From an uncultured Sulfurovum sp. (GTDB lineage: Bacteria > Campylobacterota > Campylobacteria > Campylobacterales > Sulfurovaceae): 43,515 bases of DNA. The notes beneath the pieces are model-generated. The model saw only the letters and a list, made by a program, of their open reading frames with translations. It searched no databases and was not told where the DNA came from. Of this stretch, positions 16,291 to 25,007 are shown in pieces. The stretch is taken from the NCBI GenBank assembly GCA_913055205.1, contig CAJXJN010000015.1:1-43515 (forward strand). The letters run 5' to 3'. Position numbers and translations under genes: made by a program. Positions within the stretch are counted from its first letter, which is position 1. Each line of letters starts with the position of its first letter.

Positions 16291-17502
16291 TCAAGTTCGA
16301 TATTCTGCATTGATTTTGACATATTCATAACTTAGATCACAACCGTAAGAGGTATAAGAACCTGCTCCCAATCCTATGTCACAAGTGACTTTGAAACTTT
16401 CCTGTTTCATGATTTTATATGCTTTATCTTCCCGTTCTTTATCCAACTCTCTAAATGTATCAGAATAGATAAGAAGATCATCATAATGGATAGTAAGTTT
16501 TTTCTCATCACATGCAATGCCGCTCGCACCTATAGTGGAAGCAATACGTCCCCAGTTCGGATCTTCACCAAAGAGGGCGGTCTTCACCAGTAGGGAGTTG
16601 CTTAGCGCCATACTTGCTTTTTTCGCTTCTTCTTCACTTTTTGCCCCTCTGACTTCAAAAGCTACAAGTTTGTTTGCACCTTCTCCATCTTTGAGTATCA
16701 TCATAGCAAGTTCGAACATGATCTTGTTTAATGCAGCTTTGAATGCTTCTTTGTGGTAAGCACCACTCTCTTTGTTCGCCAGAAGCATAACGGTATCGTT
16801 TGTAGAGGTATCTCCATCTACAGAGATACGGTTAAATGAATCCTCTGTACTTTGGACAAGTAGTTCATCCATATCACTTTTAGGAATATTCGCATCAGTA
16901 ATAATAAAACAGAGCATGGTTGCCATGGCAGGATTGATCATTCCTGCACCTTTACAAATGGCTGCGATGTTGAAACTTTTACTATTTTCAAGTTCTACTT
17001 TATAAGCCAATTCTTTTTTAAAGCTGTCTGTAGTCATGATCGCACGGGCAGCTTTATGAGAGTCTGATGCATGAAAGTTCAAGGTGTCAAATGCAGAAGT
17101 GATTTTGTCAACAGGTAAACGGTATCCTATGACCCCGGTAGAACTCATAACAGGGTTAAGAACATCTATTTTAGTTCGAAGTGTTGACATAATAGTGTCA
17201 ATATCTTCAATACCTTTTTCACCAGTCATAGCATTGGCATTTTTGGCATTGATCAGTACAAAATCAGTTTGAAATTCTTTAGGATACTTCAGAAAATGTT
17301 TGATAGGTGCTGCCTGGAACGTATTGCTTGTAAAGACTGCTGAAATGTCACAAGGAGACTCAGAACGTATAAAAGCTACATCACCATCCACATCACCTCC
17401 TCCTGAATTTACAGGGTTGGTTCTCATACCTACATTAGTCGCCCCACAAAAAAATCCCTTGACATTTTCCAGGCCATTTGTAACAGGAAAAAGTTTAAAC
17501 AT
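16291..17502 (-). CDS. argJ: Bifunctional ornithine acetyltransferase/N-acetylglutamate synthase
   Basis: A 403-aa ArgJ. The self-cleavage site is PAMATMLCF with nucleophile Thr195, giving alpha and beta chains. Other markers are VMSSTGVIGYRLP, IMTTDSF, KGAGMI and the EDPNWGRI motif. It transfers acetyl from N-acetylornithine to glutamate in arginine synthesis. The start overlaps the end of the upstream potassium channel gene by 8 nt, so both are on one transcript. Confidence 0.96.
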   Translation of the reverse strand: MFKLFPVTNGLENVKGFFCGATNVGMRTNPVNSGGGDVDGDVAFIRSESPCDISAVFTSNTFQAAPIKHFLKYPKEFQTDFVLINAKNANAMTGEKGIEDIDTIMSTLRTKIDVLNPVMSSTGVIGYRLPVDKITSAFDTLNFHASDSHKAARAIMTTDSFKKELAYKVELENSKSFNIAAICKGAGMINPAMATMLCFIITDANIPKSDMDELLVQSTEDSFNRISVDGDTSTNDTVMLLANKESGAYHKEAFKAALNKIMFELAMMILKDGEGANKLVAFEVRGAKSEEEAKKASMALSNSLLVKTALFGEDPNWGRIASTIGASGIACDEKKLTIHYDDLLIYSDTFRELDKEREDKAYKIMKQESFKVTCDIGLGAGSYTSYGCDLSYEYVKINAEYRT

Positions 17503-18625
17503 ATTTTAATTCCTCCGGTTTTTCTTTTTTTCGGATGATCTTTTTAGCTTTGCGTATCCCTTCACCTGTACCAATAAGCAGAAGTTTTGACTCGGGCATG
17601 ATAATGGTATCACCCTTAGGCATGGGGATGAACTTATGGTCTTTTTGGCGAATACCAATGACAGTGACATTTGCTATGTCCCTGAATCTTGCAGCTTTGA
17701 TCTTTTTGAGTACAAGCCATGAAGTTTTTGAGACTTTTGCTTCTTCCATATCCAGTGGAGTATCTTTTTTGTAGAGGAACTCCTGCAGCAAGTTTTCCAT
17801 ATCTGGCCGTGCTGCCATTGCATTGATGCGCTGTGCCATGAGTTTTGTGGCAGTCACTACTTTGTTTGCCCCTAATTTTAGAAGTTTTTGCTCATCTTCG
17901 TGGCTTTTTGCATTGGCAATGATCAGATATTTCCTACCTCTATGAATCTCTGTTTCATAAAGACGTGCAGAAGCGATAGTTGCAATATTATCCGCTACAT
18001 TATCTGCAAGGGTGATCACACCTTTCGCAGAGGAAAGATGTGATTTTAAGATTCCTTCTTCTGTATGTGCCTCAGCCATTACAAAGTAAGGGTATTTATG
18101 TTTTTTTGCTATCTCTTCCATATCTTCTCTTGGATCCACTACAACAAAGGGTATATGGTTTGCCCGTAATTGTTTAGTGACTTGAATGGTAAATTCATTG
18201 TGATAACAGACAACAAAATGGTGCTTAAGTCTAGCAATCTCATAAAGCATTTTACGCTCCTTGGCAGTTTTTTGAAATTCACCTTTTTTGACCACTTCTG
18301 CGATAATCCCCACCGCGATAGAGAATACAACAAAACCAAAGATGATAAGCGTAATGGTAAAGATACGACCCATATCTGAGATAGGACGAATTTCACCGAA
18401 CCCTACAGTTGTAAAAGTGATACCTGTTTGATAAATGGCATCCATCAGTGGGAAATCGTCTATAACCATATATCCTATCGTACCTAGCAGCATGACAAGA
18501 ACAGTTAAAATAAGGGGGAGTCTAAAAGGGGCTAAATGACCATAATATTCATCATTCAGTGTGATATGTGGTTTGGGTGTGCTTCTCCAACCGAGAAACT
18601 TTTTTATTTTTTGTATAGCACTCAA
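17495..18625 (-). CDS. Potassium channel with RCK (TrkA-N/TrkA-C) domains, HpKchA-like
   Basis: A 376-aa two-TM K+ channel. Membrane segments lie near residues 34-54 and 88-110, flanking a pore helix and the filter TVGFGE (73-78). A TrkA-N (RCK) domain follows from about 135 and a TrkA-C domain near 290-365. The nucleotide-binding GxGxxG region is replaced by CYHNEF (140-145), so NAD binding is doubtful. Size, filter and the neighbouring rpmB match Helicobacter pylori HpKchA (next to rpmB there too, from memory). Controls K+ homeostasis. Overlaps argJ by 8 nt. Confidence 0.9.
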   Translation of the reverse strand: MSAIQKIKKFLGWRSTPKPHITLNDEYYGHLAPFRLPLILTVLVMLLGTIGYMVIDDFPLMDAIYQTGITFTTVGFGEIRPISDMGRIFTITLIIFGFVVFSIAVGIIAEVVKKGEFQKTAKERKMLYEIARLKHHFVVCYHNEFTIQVTKQLRANHIPFVVVDPREDMEEIAKKHKYPYFVMAEAHTEEGILKSHLSSAKGVITLADNVADNIATIASARLYETEIHRGRKYLIIANAKSHEDEQKLLKLGANKVVTATKLMAQRINAMAARPDMENLLQEFLYKKDTPLDMEEAKVSKTSWLVLKKIKAARFRDIANVTVIGIRQKDHKFIPMPKGDTIIMPESKLLLIGTGEGIRKAKKIIRKKEKPEELKYV

Positions 18626-18635
18626 AAGGCTATAT

Positions 18636-18660
18636 CCAGCCCATCCTTAAAAGGAGGGCT
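18636..18660 (-). terminator. Hairpin after rpmB
   Basis: AGCCC-A-TCC-TTAAAA-GGA-GGGCT forms an 8-bp stem with one bulged base, immediately after the rpmB stop on the minus strand. There is no T-run, so termination before the channel gene may be partial. Confidence 0.5.
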
Positions 18661-18869
18661 TAGTTTGCTGCAGCAGCTTGAGCAGCTTTCTTTTTCATGG
18701 TTCTAAGTGTAGAAGCAGCAACTTTAATTCTTTTTGTTGTTCCATCTTCGAGTGTAATCTTTACAGATCTAAGATTTGGAAGTTGTCTTCTTTTTGTTTT
18801 ATTGTTCGCGTGAGAAACATTGTTTCCTGTAAGCGGACCTTTACCAGAAATTTCACATTTTCTTGACAT
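18660..18869 (-). CDS. rpmB: 50S ribosomal protein L28
   Basis: A 69-aa basic protein starting [24 protein letters not shown], the standard L28 N-terminus. I placed the start at 18869, 10 codons downstream of the longest frame, because GAAGGTAC lies correctly in front of it. An Ala-rich tail ([10 protein letters not shown]) follows. The potassium channel gene is 35 nt downstream. Confidence 0.96.
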   Translation of the reverse strand: MSRKCEISGKGPLTGNNVSHANNKTKRRQLPNLRSVKITLEDGTTKRIKVAASTLRTMKKKAAQAAAAN

Positions 18870-19268
18870 GATAGTACCTTCTATTAATGTAGATTTCATA
18901 ACACAGGCAATGCCTTAGATATGAAATCCCGAATATTTTGTGCGATTATAGAGAAAAGTAGCATAAAATTTGCTTAAGTTTTATGTTAAGCCTTTTCTTT
19001 GTTTATGTCAAGAGGAAACTGAACTGAAAAGAAGTATGGTTCCTCATGCATTAAATAAAAGTACAGAATAGTGTCATATAGTAGTAGATTTTGTCTTAAA
19101 ACATAATTTTCCTGGCAATAATAGCTTCCTTGCCAGACTATTTTAATTGCAAAATTTGTATCCCTTGGATAAAAGGTTGGTTTTGTGTGGATATTAGTCA
19201 TGACTTTGGCACGATTGCACAAGTTTGATTTTGCTATAATAAAATAAAATAATTTAACTAGGAATTTT
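18870..19268. other. 399-nt stretch between rpmB and rpe
   Basis: This gap lies between divergently transcribed rpmB and rpe and should hold both promoters. A TATAAT-like box (about 19236-19241, within GCTATAATAAAAT) fits rpe, 28 nt before its ATG. The middle part carries only the doubtful small minus-strand frame listed separately. No RNA gene or repeat was seen. Confidence 0.5.
18986..19201 (-). CDS. Possible small protein, 71 aa
   Basis: An ATG at 19201 opens a 71-aa frame on the minus strand. Its composition looks protein-like: aromatic and acidic runs such as YDTILYFYLMHEEPYFF and an ordered polar end DINKEKA. I do not recognise it, and no clear ribosome site precedes the ATG. It sits in the 399-nt rpmB-rpe gap where no other gene is seen. 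Could be chance. Confidence 0.35.
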   Translation of the reverse strand: MTNIHTKPTFYPRDTNFAIKIVWQGSYYCQENYVLRQNLLLYDTILYFYLMHEEPYFFSVQFPLDINKEKA

Positions 19269-19910
19269 ATGTTAGTCGCACCGAGTATACTTTCAGCCGA
19301 TTTTGGATATCTGGCTCGAGATGTTGAAGCCATTTGTGAAGGGGGATGTGATCTTGTACATGTAGATGTCATGGATGGTCATTTTGTACCAAATCTTACC
19401 ATAGGCCCTGTTGTTGTTGAAGCTGTAGCCCAAGCCGCAACGAAACCGTTGGATATTCATCTGATGGTTGAGAATAACAGTTTTTTTGTAGATCTTTTTG
19501 CCCCTTTAAAGCCGGGGTTTATCTCTTTTCATATAGAAGAAGAAAAACATCCGCATAGACTTATACAAAAAATACGTGCATTAGGTATAAAACCGGCAAT
19601 TGTGTTGAATCCGCATACTTCACCTGAAGCTATAGAATTTTTGTTGGAAGATCTAGATATGGTTTTGCTTATGAGTGTCAATCCCGGTTTTGGAGGGCAG
19701 AAGTTTATTCCTTCAGTTATAGAAAAAGCCAAAAGACTCAAGAAACTTATCAATGAAAGAAATCCTAAATGCCTCATAGAGGTAGACGGTGGAGTGAATG
19801 ACGAAAATCTAAAGCTTCTTGAAGAAGCAGGTGTTGATGTTGTGGTTGCAGGCTCGTTCGTGTATAAGCATCCCAAAGGTGTAAAAGAAGCGATTGCTTC
19901 TTTGAAATAA
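19269..19910 (+). CDS. rpe: Ribulose-phosphate 3-epimerase
   Basis: A 213-aa TIM-barrel enzyme that interconverts ribulose-5-P and xylulose-5-P. Markers: APSILSADFGYL, HVDVMDGHFVPNLTIGP (metal His and catalytic Asp), DIHLMVEN, LMSVNPGFGGQ, EVDGGVN and VAGSFVYK. ATG at 19269 after CTAGGAA. First gene of a cluster with trpF and a DnaQ-like exonuclease. It serves the pentose phosphate pathway (or the Calvin cycle, if present). Confidence 0.97.
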   Translation: MLVAPSILSADFGYLARDVEAICEGGCDLVHVDVMDGHFVPNLTIGPVVVEAVAQAATKPLDIHLMVENNSFFVDLFAPLKPGFISFHIEEEKHPHRLIQKIRALGIKPAIVLNPHTSPEAIEFLLEDLDMVLLMSVNPGFGGQKFIPSVIEKAKRLKKLINERNPKCLIEVDGGVNDENLKLLEEAGVDVVVAGSFVYKHPKGVKEAIASLK

Positions 19911-19920
19911 AGGGTAAAGA

Positions 19921-20532
19921 GTGAAGAATAAAGAACGAAGGTTAAGAGTTAAAATATGTGGTATCACCAATCTTAGAGATGCATTGCATGCAGTAGAGTT
20001 TGGAGCAGATGCCTTGGGGTTTGTTTTTTATAATCAATCACCACGCTATATTACCCCGGCAGCAGCAAAAAAAATCATTGATGAACTGCCTCCATTTGTG
20101 GAGAGAGTAGGACTTTTTGTAAATGAGGGTGTTGAGACTATTGATACAATTTGTAAATATACAGGTATTTCGCTTGCACAGATCCATTTTGATGTAGATG
20201 AAGAGTCTTTAGATATTATCACGGCAAAAACTTTACCCGTAGTGCGTGCAAAATCCAAGGAGGAGTTACAGAAGTTTAGTGACAGATACCGTTTGGTAGA
20301 TGCATACAGTGAAGCGTATGGAGGCGTAGGAAAACAACTCAATCTTGAGTGGTTTGAGGGAATGGATTGTTCCAAGATCATCCTTGCCGGCGGGTTGACC
20401 CCAGATAATTTGGAGGCGGTAAAAAAACTTGGTTTTTATGGTGTAGATGTAAGTTCAGGCGTAGAGTTGATCAAAGGTAAAAAAGATCCTAAAAAAGTAG
20501 AGCAGTTTATAGCTAATGCAAAAAGTCTTTGA
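19921..20532 (+). CDS. trpF: Phosphoribosylanthranilate isomerase
   Basis: A 203-aa TrpF. The motif VKICGITNLRDA holds the catalytic Cys, and GVDVSSGVE holds the catalytic Asp and the phosphate site. Also AGGLTPDNL. It performs the Amadori rearrangement in tryptophan synthesis. GTG start 10 nt after rpe; the first 9 residues are poorly conserved, so the exact start is less sure. It ends inside the next gene by 17 nt. No other trp gene is nearby. Confidence 0.93.
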   Translation: MKNKERRLRVKICGITNLRDALHAVEFGADALGFVFYNQSPRYITPAAAKKIIDELPPFVERVGLFVNEGVETIDTICKYTGISLAQIHFDVDEESLDIITAKTLPVVRAKSKEELQKFSDRYRLVDAYSEAYGGVGKQLNLEWFEGMDCSKIILAGGLTPDNLEAVKKLGFYGVDVSSGVELIKGKKDPKKVEQFIANAKSL

Positions 20533-21331
20533 TGAGCTGACTACAGCATTTCGTAAATATAACGGAGTGCTGAGTAAAGAACAATACAAGCATATCGCCA
20601 TAAAGTATACTACTTTATTAGAAGACAGTGATACGATTTTTATTTTACTTCAAGCTTCAGGCTATCCCATAGAACAATTTGATGATGAAATCTATAGACT
20701 GAAAACCTGTTTCACTCCCTATGAAAAGCAGAAGTTCTGTGTGATAGATATTGAGACTAATGGAAGTAAACCAGGCACTTCTCAAGTGATAGAGATCGGT
20801 GCTGTAATGTTGCAGAACGGTGAAGTTATCGATAGCTTTGAAACATTTGTTGAATGTGCTTTTCTCCCTGAGTATATTACTAAGATCACAGGCATAGAAC
20901 CCACTGATCTCATAGGTGCACCCAGTAGAAGAGAAGCATTAACGAAGTTAAGACACTTTATGGGTGATGCGGTTTTTGTAGCACATAATGCAAACTTTGA
21001 CTATGGTTTTCTTAATGCTTCATTTGATCGTTTCGGTTTAGGGGGGATCGGAAATCCAAAGCTTTGTACTATTGACTTGGCAAGACGGACCTTTGAGAGT
21101 GAGCGTTATGGGTTAGCTTACCTTATAGACTCTCTTGAGATAGAAACAGCAACCCACCATCGTGCCTATAGTGATGCAGTATGTGCAGCAAAAGTGATGG
21201 AGAAGAGTTTAGAGACACTCCCTGAATATGTAAAGAGTACCGATGATCTGTTACGCTTTTCTATTTCTAGTAAGAAAGAGAGACGGATGAGTAATGAAAA
21301 ATCAGAAATTAAAAATAAAAAAAATATATAA
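20516..21331 (+). CDS. DnaQ-like 3'-5' exonuclease
   Basis: A 271-aa protein with an N-terminal extension of about 75 residues and a DEDDh exonuclease domain: VIDIETNG (Asp, Glu), VAHNANFDYGFL (Asp) and HHRAYSDA (His and Asp). It resembles the epsilon subunit of DNA polymerase III and stand-alone Campylobacterota exonucleases. The Lys/Asn-rich C-terminus looks disordered. It overlaps trpF by 17 nt, implying coupling. Whether it is the true polymerase III proofreader is not decided by sequence alone. Confidence 0.85.
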   Translation: MQKVFDELTTAFRKYNGVLSKEQYKHIAIKYTTLLEDSDTIFILLQASGYPIEQFDDEIYRLKTCFTPYEKQKFCVIDIETNGSKPGTSQVIEIGAVMLQNGEVIDSFETFVECAFLPEYITKITGIEPTDLIGAPSRREALTKLRHFMGDAVFVAHNANFDYGFLNASFDRFGLGGIGNPKLCTIDLARRTFESERYGLAYLIDSLEIETATHHRAYSDAVCAAKVMEKSLETLPEYVKSTDDLLRFSISSKKERRMSNEKSEIKNKKNI

Positions 21332-21460
21332 TAAATGTTCCCCTCTTATCCTCCTTATAGTTGACAAGAGGAGCTGCAAATACAAATTACAGAGAATAGT
21401 TAAGTAATATTGTATTAAAAGTTCCGGATCTCCGTATGAGGCAGAGGATAACAGAAGGTC

Positions 21461-22126
21461 TTATTCCTGGTTACCTAAAATCTGGTGCAAAAACAATATC
21501 TGTCCAAAAAGTGGAGCAAAGATATTGAGTAGAGGTATATAGTTGAAGAGTGAAGCGATCATGGCGATGAACCATACCTTTTTCTTTTGTGCTTTTTCTT
21601 TTTTCTTGTCTGTGATAAAAAGAGAGCCAACATCATAGTTATTTGGTTCCTTGATAAGAATGGACCAGAGCCACAGCATCCAGACCTGTCCGAGTACCGG
21701 AATAAAGATCAGAGGAAATGTAAAAAGAAAAAGGAGAAAAAAAACAAGACCGGCTTTCAAGCTTAGATATATGGAGGTAGTAATATTAGGGCTCCCTATA
21801 ACCGGTTTATTGGGATAATGTTTTTGTGCCAGTTTGATCAAAAGCGGTTCACTAAAGAGGGAAGTGAGTATAGAAATAGTGATAATGACCAGCATGTAGC
21901 CTATAATGAGTGCAGTGAGGAAAGCGCCGCCGGATTGGAACCATTCCAGGTTTCCTACATAAGGAATTTTCTGAATATAGGTGGTAATCATGCCTGTATA
22001 AAGATCCCATGAGATCCAGAGAAGGAGAACCCATAGCAGAATCGATCCAAAACCAATTTTGAGAATGAAAAAAAGAACTGTAGGGCTTAAAATATCACTT
22101 AGGGATTTTGCAATAACTTTTTGCAT
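21461..22126 (-). CDS. EI24/CysZ-like membrane protein
   Basis: A 221-aa membrane protein with about four strong segments. The pattern LSDILSPTVLFFILK, a central LLFLFTFPLIFIPVLGQ and a C-terminal LNIFAPLFGQILFLHQ matches the EI24 (CysZ-like, DUF540) family. CysZ is a sulfate transporter in enterics; the Campylobacterota members have no proven substrate. It starts 15 nt after the gamma-carbonic-anhydrase gene, likely cotranscribed. Confidence 0.75.
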   Translation of the reverse strand: MQKVIAKSLSDILSPTVLFFILKIGFGSILLWVLLLWISWDLYTGMITTYIQKIPYVGNLEWFQSGGAFLTALIIGYMLVIITISILTSLFSEPLLIKLAQKHYPNKPVIGSPNITTSIYLSLKAGLVFFLLFLFTFPLIFIPVLGQVWMLWLWSILIKEPNNYDVGSLFITDKKKEKAQKKKVWFIAMIASLFNYIPLLNIFAPLFGQILFLHQILGNQE

Positions 22127-22140
22127 GATTATTTACCTTT

Positions 22141-22665
22141 TTACTGGTACTCATTTTTAAATGCAACATACCGTGAAGCAGAAGCATAAAGTTCTTTTAC
22201 TTCATCGTCTGTAAGTGTACGTACCACTTTGGCAGGACTACCCATAATGAGACTTCTTGGAGGGAACTTTTTATTTTTGGTAACTAAACTTCCTGCACCG
22301 ACAATGGACTCTTTACCTATCACAGCACCATCAAGTATGGTAGCACTCATCCCTATGAGACAAGCATCTTCTATGGTACATCCGTGAAGCATTACTCTGT
22401 GGCCTACAGTGACATCATTGCCAATGACAGTAGGGTTCCCATCGGACATGTCTGCTTTTTTATGGTGGGTAACATGTATCATACTGAGGTCCTGGATGTT
22501 ACTTCTGTCTCCTATCGTGATATAATGCACATCAGCACGTACAACACAGCCAAACCATACAGCAGAGTCCTCCCCCATCTTTACTCGGCCAATGACGGAT
22601 GCACCTTCAGCAATCCAAGTATTTTTTTCTAATTTGGGTGTCCATTCTTTAAACTTTAGTAACAT
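22141..22665 (-). CDS. Gamma-carbonic-anhydrase-like hexapeptide protein
   Basis: I chose the ATG at 22665 because AAAGGAA lies 7 nt upstream; the longer frame starts inside a palindrome. The 174-aa protein is a left-handed beta-helix of hexapeptide repeats with the metal-site histidines in IHVTHH and TVGHRVMLHGCTI. The family (YrdA/PaaY-like) includes carbonic anhydrases and acyltransferases; activity here is not proven. Lies between ppk and the EI24-like gene on the minus strand. Confidence 0.88.
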   Translation of the reverse strand: MLLKFKEWTPKLEKNTWIAEGASVIGRVKMGEDSAVWFGCVVRADVHYITIGDRSNIQDLSMIHVTHHKKADMSDGNPTVIGNDVTVGHRVMLHGCTIEDACLIGMSATILDGAVIGKESIVGAGSLVTKNKKFPPRSLIMGSPAKVVRTLTDDEVKELYASASRYVAFKNEYQ

Positions 22666-22678
22666 GTTATTTCCTTTA

Positions 22679-22747
22679 TAGGGTGCGTTTGCCAACGCAT
22701 CATTTGATGTTCAATATTTTAAAGGTGCGTTGGCAAACGCACCCTAC
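22679..22747. repeat. Inverted REP-like pair, GGTGCGTTGGCAAACGCACC family
   Basis: Arm 22681-22700 and arm 22725-22744 are inverted copies matching at 19 of 20 positions, and each is itself nearly palindromic (TGCGTT/AACGCA). The pair fills the ppk to carbonic-anhydrase gap and starts a few bases after the ppk stop on the minus strand. The same family occurs at 32638-32725. Confidence 0.9.
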
Positions 22748-22749
22748 AC

Positions 22750-24837
22750 CTAACTCTCTTTTAAAATTCGATTGGCAAGACGACTCACATAGTCAGGTGT
22801 CTCTTTTTTTGTTTTATCATAGATCTTGTTGACATACTGTTCTAAAACAGTATGGTTATTCACAGGTTTGCCTAAGAGAGGTACTTTGATGTAGTTTCCG
22901 TCTTCTTGAAGTTTCCAACGCAGTTGGTTGTCTGCAAGCTGGAGCATCAAAATCTGTTCTATTTTTTGTGTGAGATTTTCTTCTATGATAGGTGTCATAA
23001 GTTCTACACGTCTTATAAGGTTTCGAGGCATCAAATCTGCACTTGAGATGTAGCATTTGATTTTATGGTTTTTAAAAAAATAGATACGAGAATGTTCGAG
23101 GTATTTCCCAATGATGGACGAGACGACAATATTCTCACTGATTCCTTTAATACCTGGTTTCAAACAGCAGATCCCGCGTATGATCAAGTCTACTTTACAT
23201 CCTGCCTGTGAAGCAAGGTAAAGTGCTTTTATCACATCTTTATCGACTAAAGAGTTGGCTTTAAGAATAATATGACCGTTCTTACCATGTCGACCCTCTT
23301 TTTCTATGAGTTTGAGCAGTTTTGGTTTGATCTGTACCGGAGACATAAAAAGTGTGTTCAGTTTTGTATAGGTGGAAAACCCGGTTAAGAAATGAAAAAA
23401 ATGCGTTGCATCATTACTAAATGCTTCTTTGCTGGTAAAGTAAGAGATATCTGTATAGATCTTTGCAGTACTAGGGTTATAATTTCCTGTAGCCAAATGA
23501 ACATAGCTTTGAAGTTTTTTGCCTTTTCTCTTAATGATCTGTGCTATTTTAGCATGTACTTTAAGTCCCGGGATACCGTAAACGACATGGGCTCCTGCAT
23601 CTTCAAGTGCTTTTGCCCAGCGTAGGTTGTTCTCTTCATCAAAGCGTGCCTTAAGTTCTACAAGTACTGTTACCTGCTTCCCCTCACGTGCTGCATCGAT
23701 GAGTGCTTTTACAATAGGAGATTTCTGTCCTGCACGGTAGAGTGTCATACGTATCGCAAGTGTATCAGGATCAGCTGCTGCCTGTTTAATAAATTGTACT
23801 ACAGGTTCAAAACTGTCAAAAGGATGATAGAGTAGGATATCCTGTTTCTCTATCGCTTCAAAGATATTTTCGCTGTCGAGCGGTGGAAGTGTTTTAGGAC
23901 TGAATGTAGGTAAAACAAGGTGAGAGAGTGCTTTATCCCCTACAATTTGCCATAAGGAACCAAGGTTAAGCGGCAGGCTTTTGTAAGAGTAGATATCGTT
24001 GTCATCAAGATTAAGGTGAGAGAGTAAAAAATTGAGGAGACCGACATCTGCTCCATCCATAAGTTCCAGACGTATGAGAGAACCTTTATTTCTGGATCGT
24101 AAGCCTTCTTGCAGAATTTCCAAGAAGTCATCCGCTTCCTCTTCTTCTATTTCGATGTCTGCATTTCTTGTAACCCTGAATGGTGTAGAAGCAAGTTGTG
24201 TAAATCCGGGAAAGAGTTCAGAAGCAAAATGCTCAACCACGCTCTCTATAGGAATGAAGGTTTGTTCTATTTGTATGAACCTTGGAAGTATTCTTGGGAT
24301 TCTTATAAGCCCGTGTTTGATGTTTTTTGAATTATCTTCGAGTGTAATAGCCAAACCGAAACTAAGGTTGTTGAGGTGTGGGAAAGGGTGTGTTGCATCT
24401 ACGGCAATAGGGATGATCACCGGGTAGATTTCATTGAAGAATATTTCCTTGACTTTCAGTTGTTCTTCTGAATTCAGTGCATCATAGCTCTTTACATGGA
24501 CGCTATAGGTATGTAATTCCGAGATGATAGAGGTATAGCAAGACTCAAGTACCTGATGCTCTTTATGCAGGTAGCCATGTATCTGCTCCAATTGCTCACT
24601 CGGTGTAAGTTTGTCGGCACCGGTCTCCTGTATACGTGCTTTGAAAAGTGCTTTAAGCCCTGCCACACGTATCATATAGAACTCATCAAGGTTTGTTCCG
24701 TAAATGGCAAGGAACTTTAAACGTTCAAGTGGAGGAAGTTTTTCATCAAGTGCCTGCGCCAAAACACGAGAATTAAACTGTAGCCATGAAAGTTCACGGT
24801 TAAAATAGAGTTGTGATGAGTTTAAGTCTAATGCCAT
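22750..24837 (-). CDS. ppk: Polyphosphate kinase 1
   Basis: A 695-aa PPK1 that makes polyphosphate reversibly from ATP. The start at 24837 (MALDLNSSQLYFNRELSWLQFN) is preceded by AAGGT; 19 upstream codons of the longest frame are not family-like. The phospho-acceptor His lies in GLKVHAKIAQI, and other markers are DPDTLAIRMTLYRAG, VELKARFDEENNLRWA, LATGNYNPSTAKIYTD and HSRIYFF. Domain order N-H-C1-C2 is complete. Confidence 0.96.
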   Translation of the reverse strand: MALDLNSSQLYFNRELSWLQFNSRVLAQALDEKLPPLERLKFLAIYGTNLDEFYMIRVAGLKALFKARIQETGADKLTPSEQLEQIHGYLHKEHQVLESCYTSIISELHTYSVHVKSYDALNSEEQLKVKEIFFNEIYPVIIPIAVDATHPFPHLNNLSFGLAITLEDNSKNIKHGLIRIPRILPRFIQIEQTFIPIESVVEHFASELFPGFTQLASTPFRVTRNADIEIEEEEADDFLEILQEGLRSRNKGSLIRLELMDGADVGLLNFLLSHLNLDDNDIYSYKSLPLNLGSLWQIVGDKALSHLVLPTFSPKTLPPLDSENIFEAIEKQDILLYHPFDSFEPVVQFIKQAAADPDTLAIRMTLYRAGQKSPIVKALIDAAREGKQVTVLVELKARFDEENNLRWAKALEDAGAHVVYGIPGLKVHAKIAQIIKRKGKKLQSYVHLATGNYNPSTAKIYTDISYFTSKEAFSNDATHFFHFLTGFSTYTKLNTLFMSPVQIKPKLLKLIEKEGRHGKNGHIILKANSLVDKDVIKALYLASQAGCKVDLIIRGICCLKPGIKGISENIVVSSIIGKYLEHSRIYFFKNHKIKCYISSADLMPRNLIRRVELMTPIIEENLTQKIEQILMLQLADNQLRWKLQEDGNYIKVPLLGKPVNNHTVLEQYVNKIYDKTKKETPDYVSRLANRILKES

Positions 24838-24853
24838 TTTATACCTTATAGAG

Positions 24854-24969
24854 TCTCGTTCCCACTCTCCTGAGTGGGAATGCATATGCAACATTTTTGC
24901 GTAAAGGAAGTTTGTTTACAGTTTATAGTTATATGTATGCATTCCATCTCAGGAGAGATGGAACGAGGA
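24854..24969. repeat. Inverted repeat pair, CTCGTTCCC family
   Basis: Arm 24854-24888 and arm 24931-24969 are imperfect inverted copies of about 35 bp, both carrying a CTCGTTCC outer end and an internal TCTCCTGAG or CTCAGGAGA hairpin. They occupy the gap between uvrB and ppk on the minus strand. Similar outer ends occur at 6736 and near 37474. Confidence 0.85.
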
Positions 24970-25007
24970 TTGTTATTTTATAATTATTGTGTGTATTATA
25001 GCGAAAT

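Noticed and set aside
21342-21371. Weak hairpin CCTCTT/AAGAGG after the exonuclease gene
   Set aside because: Six pairs with a long loop and no T-run; not convincing as a terminator.
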